This document shows positions 5,328 through 6,043 of a stretch of 6,043 nt of DNA, in pieces. Position 1 is the first letter of the stretch. Every line of letters starts with the position of its first letter. Source of the stretch: an uncultured Collinsella sp. GTDB lineage: Bacteria; Actinomycetota; Coriobacteriia; Coriobacteriales; Coriobacteriaceae. The position numbers and the translations under genes were made by a program. The notes under the pieces were generated by a model. That model saw only the letters and a list, made by a program, of their open reading frames with translations, did no database searches and had not been told where the DNA came from. The DNA lies in NCBI GenBank assembly GCA_958445895.1, contig CAUCTV010000070.1:1-6043 (forward strand). Direction: 5' to 3'.

Positions 5328-6043
5328 TTAAGCGGAAACTGCGGCGGAAGAGGTGTTGGTCTCGTCCTCGTCGGTCCAAGCATGCTTGGGCATGGGACGG
5401 AAGATCTGGAAGAGCATCGCAGCCAGCAGCACGATGGCCACAACCGTCCAGATACCAAACTGCCCAAGAACAAGCAGGTTATAGAACTGGTTGATGAACA
5501 GGCCGATGACCCAAGCAAAGGCACACTCGTAGCCGATGGCAATCGCGGTCCACTTACCGGAGTTCATCTGGTTACGGATGGTGCCGATAGCGGCAAAGCA
5601 CGGAGCGCACAGCAGGTTGAAGGCACCAAAGGCGACGCAAGCGCCCATGGTCGGGAACATAGCCGCAAACGCGGTCCACAGGCTCGGGTCGGTCTCGCCG
5701 GCGTCGGCAACGGACAGCAGCGAGCCGGCGGTGGCGACAACGTTCTCCTTGGCAACGAGACCCGAGACGGTCAGTGCGGTGGCCTGCCAGGTGCTAAAGC
5801 CGAGCGGGGCGAAGATCCAAGCGACCAGGTTGCCGAACATGGCAAGCACGGAGTAATCCATGAACTCCTCGGGGATGCCCTCCATGGAAGGCAGGTAGCC
5901 AAAGGCGCCGTTGTAGCTACCAAAGTTGGAGAGGAACCAAACGACGACGGTGGACGCAAAGATGACCGTGCCGGCCTTCTTGATAAAGGCCCAGCAGCGC
6001 TCCCATACATGCAGCGCCCAAGAGCGGATTGCCGGGAAGTGAT
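5328..6043 (-). CDS. feoB: FeoB, ferrous iron transport protein B, C-terminal part (5' end outside window)
   Basis: FeoB is the main membrane protein of bacterial Fe2+ uptake, with an N-terminal GTPase domain and a C-terminal membrane region. Only the last 237 residues are here; the GTPase and first gate region lie beyond the right edge. The fragment opens with HVWERCWAFIKKAGTVIF (fragment residues 11-28), the conserved entry into a gate helix. It continues with VAKENVVATAG (about 96-106) and the second gate motif LLCAPCFAAIGTIRNQ (about 143-158), whose cysteine matches the conserved Pro-Cys of the proposed Fe2+ path. Further hydrophobic helices follow (about 163-187, 192-214). The acidic, Ser/Ala-rich tail ends at the TAA at 5330. 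The frame is intact throughout. A clear terminator follows, then the FeoB-associated small gene on the same strand. Confidence 0.96.
   Translation of the reverse strand, partial: HFPAIRSWALHVWERCWAFIKKAGTVIFASTVVVWFLSNFGSYNGAFGYLPSMEGIPEEFMDYSVLAMFGNLVAWIFAPLGFSTWQATALTVSGLVAKENVVATAGSLLSVADAGETDPSLWTAFAAMFPTMGACVAFGAFNLLCAPCFAAIGTIRNQMNSGKWTAIAIGYECAFAWVIGLFINQFYNLLVLGQFGIWTVVAIVLLAAMLFQIFRPMPKHAWTDEDETNTSSAAVSA

Overview
The window carries two unrelated cation-import loci from what looks like a moderately high-GC Gram-positive anaerobe. My best guess is a member of the Coriobacteriia close to Collinsella. This rests on the high G+C, a FeoB-associated Cys-rich small protein (a family common in Firmicutes and Coriobacteriia), and the general character of the proteins. 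No taxonomic marker gene is present, so the placement is an inference.

Left and centre (about 1-4737): a high-affinity potassium (Kdp) locus. The first 323 residues of KdpA and the tiny KdpF subunit lie on the minus strand, so kdpF-kdpA runs off the left edge, presumably into kdpB and kdpC. From the same roughly 240-bp intergenic region the sensor kinase KdpD (911 aa) and response regulator KdpE (234 aa) are transcribed the other way, overlapping by 8 nt. The intergenic region holds an 11-bp tandem direct repeat that looks like an OmpR-family (KdpE) operator, a good -10 box for kdpDE, and two short inverted repeats. The expected logic is that KdpD senses potassium limitation or ionic stress, phosphorylates KdpE, and KdpE activates the transporter operon leftward and possibly its own operon rightward.

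Middle (4738-4922): a 185-bp convergent intergenic region with two strong hairpins. One is a long imperfect palindrome just after kdpE that resembles a dispersed palindromic repeat. The other is a perfect 15-bp GC-rich stem just after the small Feo gene.

Right (4923-6043): a ferrous-iron uptake locus on the minus strand. The C-terminal 237 residues of FeoB enter from the right edge and end at a clear rho-independent terminator. After a short spacer containing a 74-bp element with inverted ends comes a 66-aa FeoB-associated membrane protein with a Cys-rich tail.

The genes are all recognisable families. The points worth a second look are the divergent kdp arrangement with its candidate operator, an extra segment of about 37 residues in the KdpA extracytoplasmic loop, and the two intergenic inverted-repeat elements. 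I see no evidence of a wholly new system.
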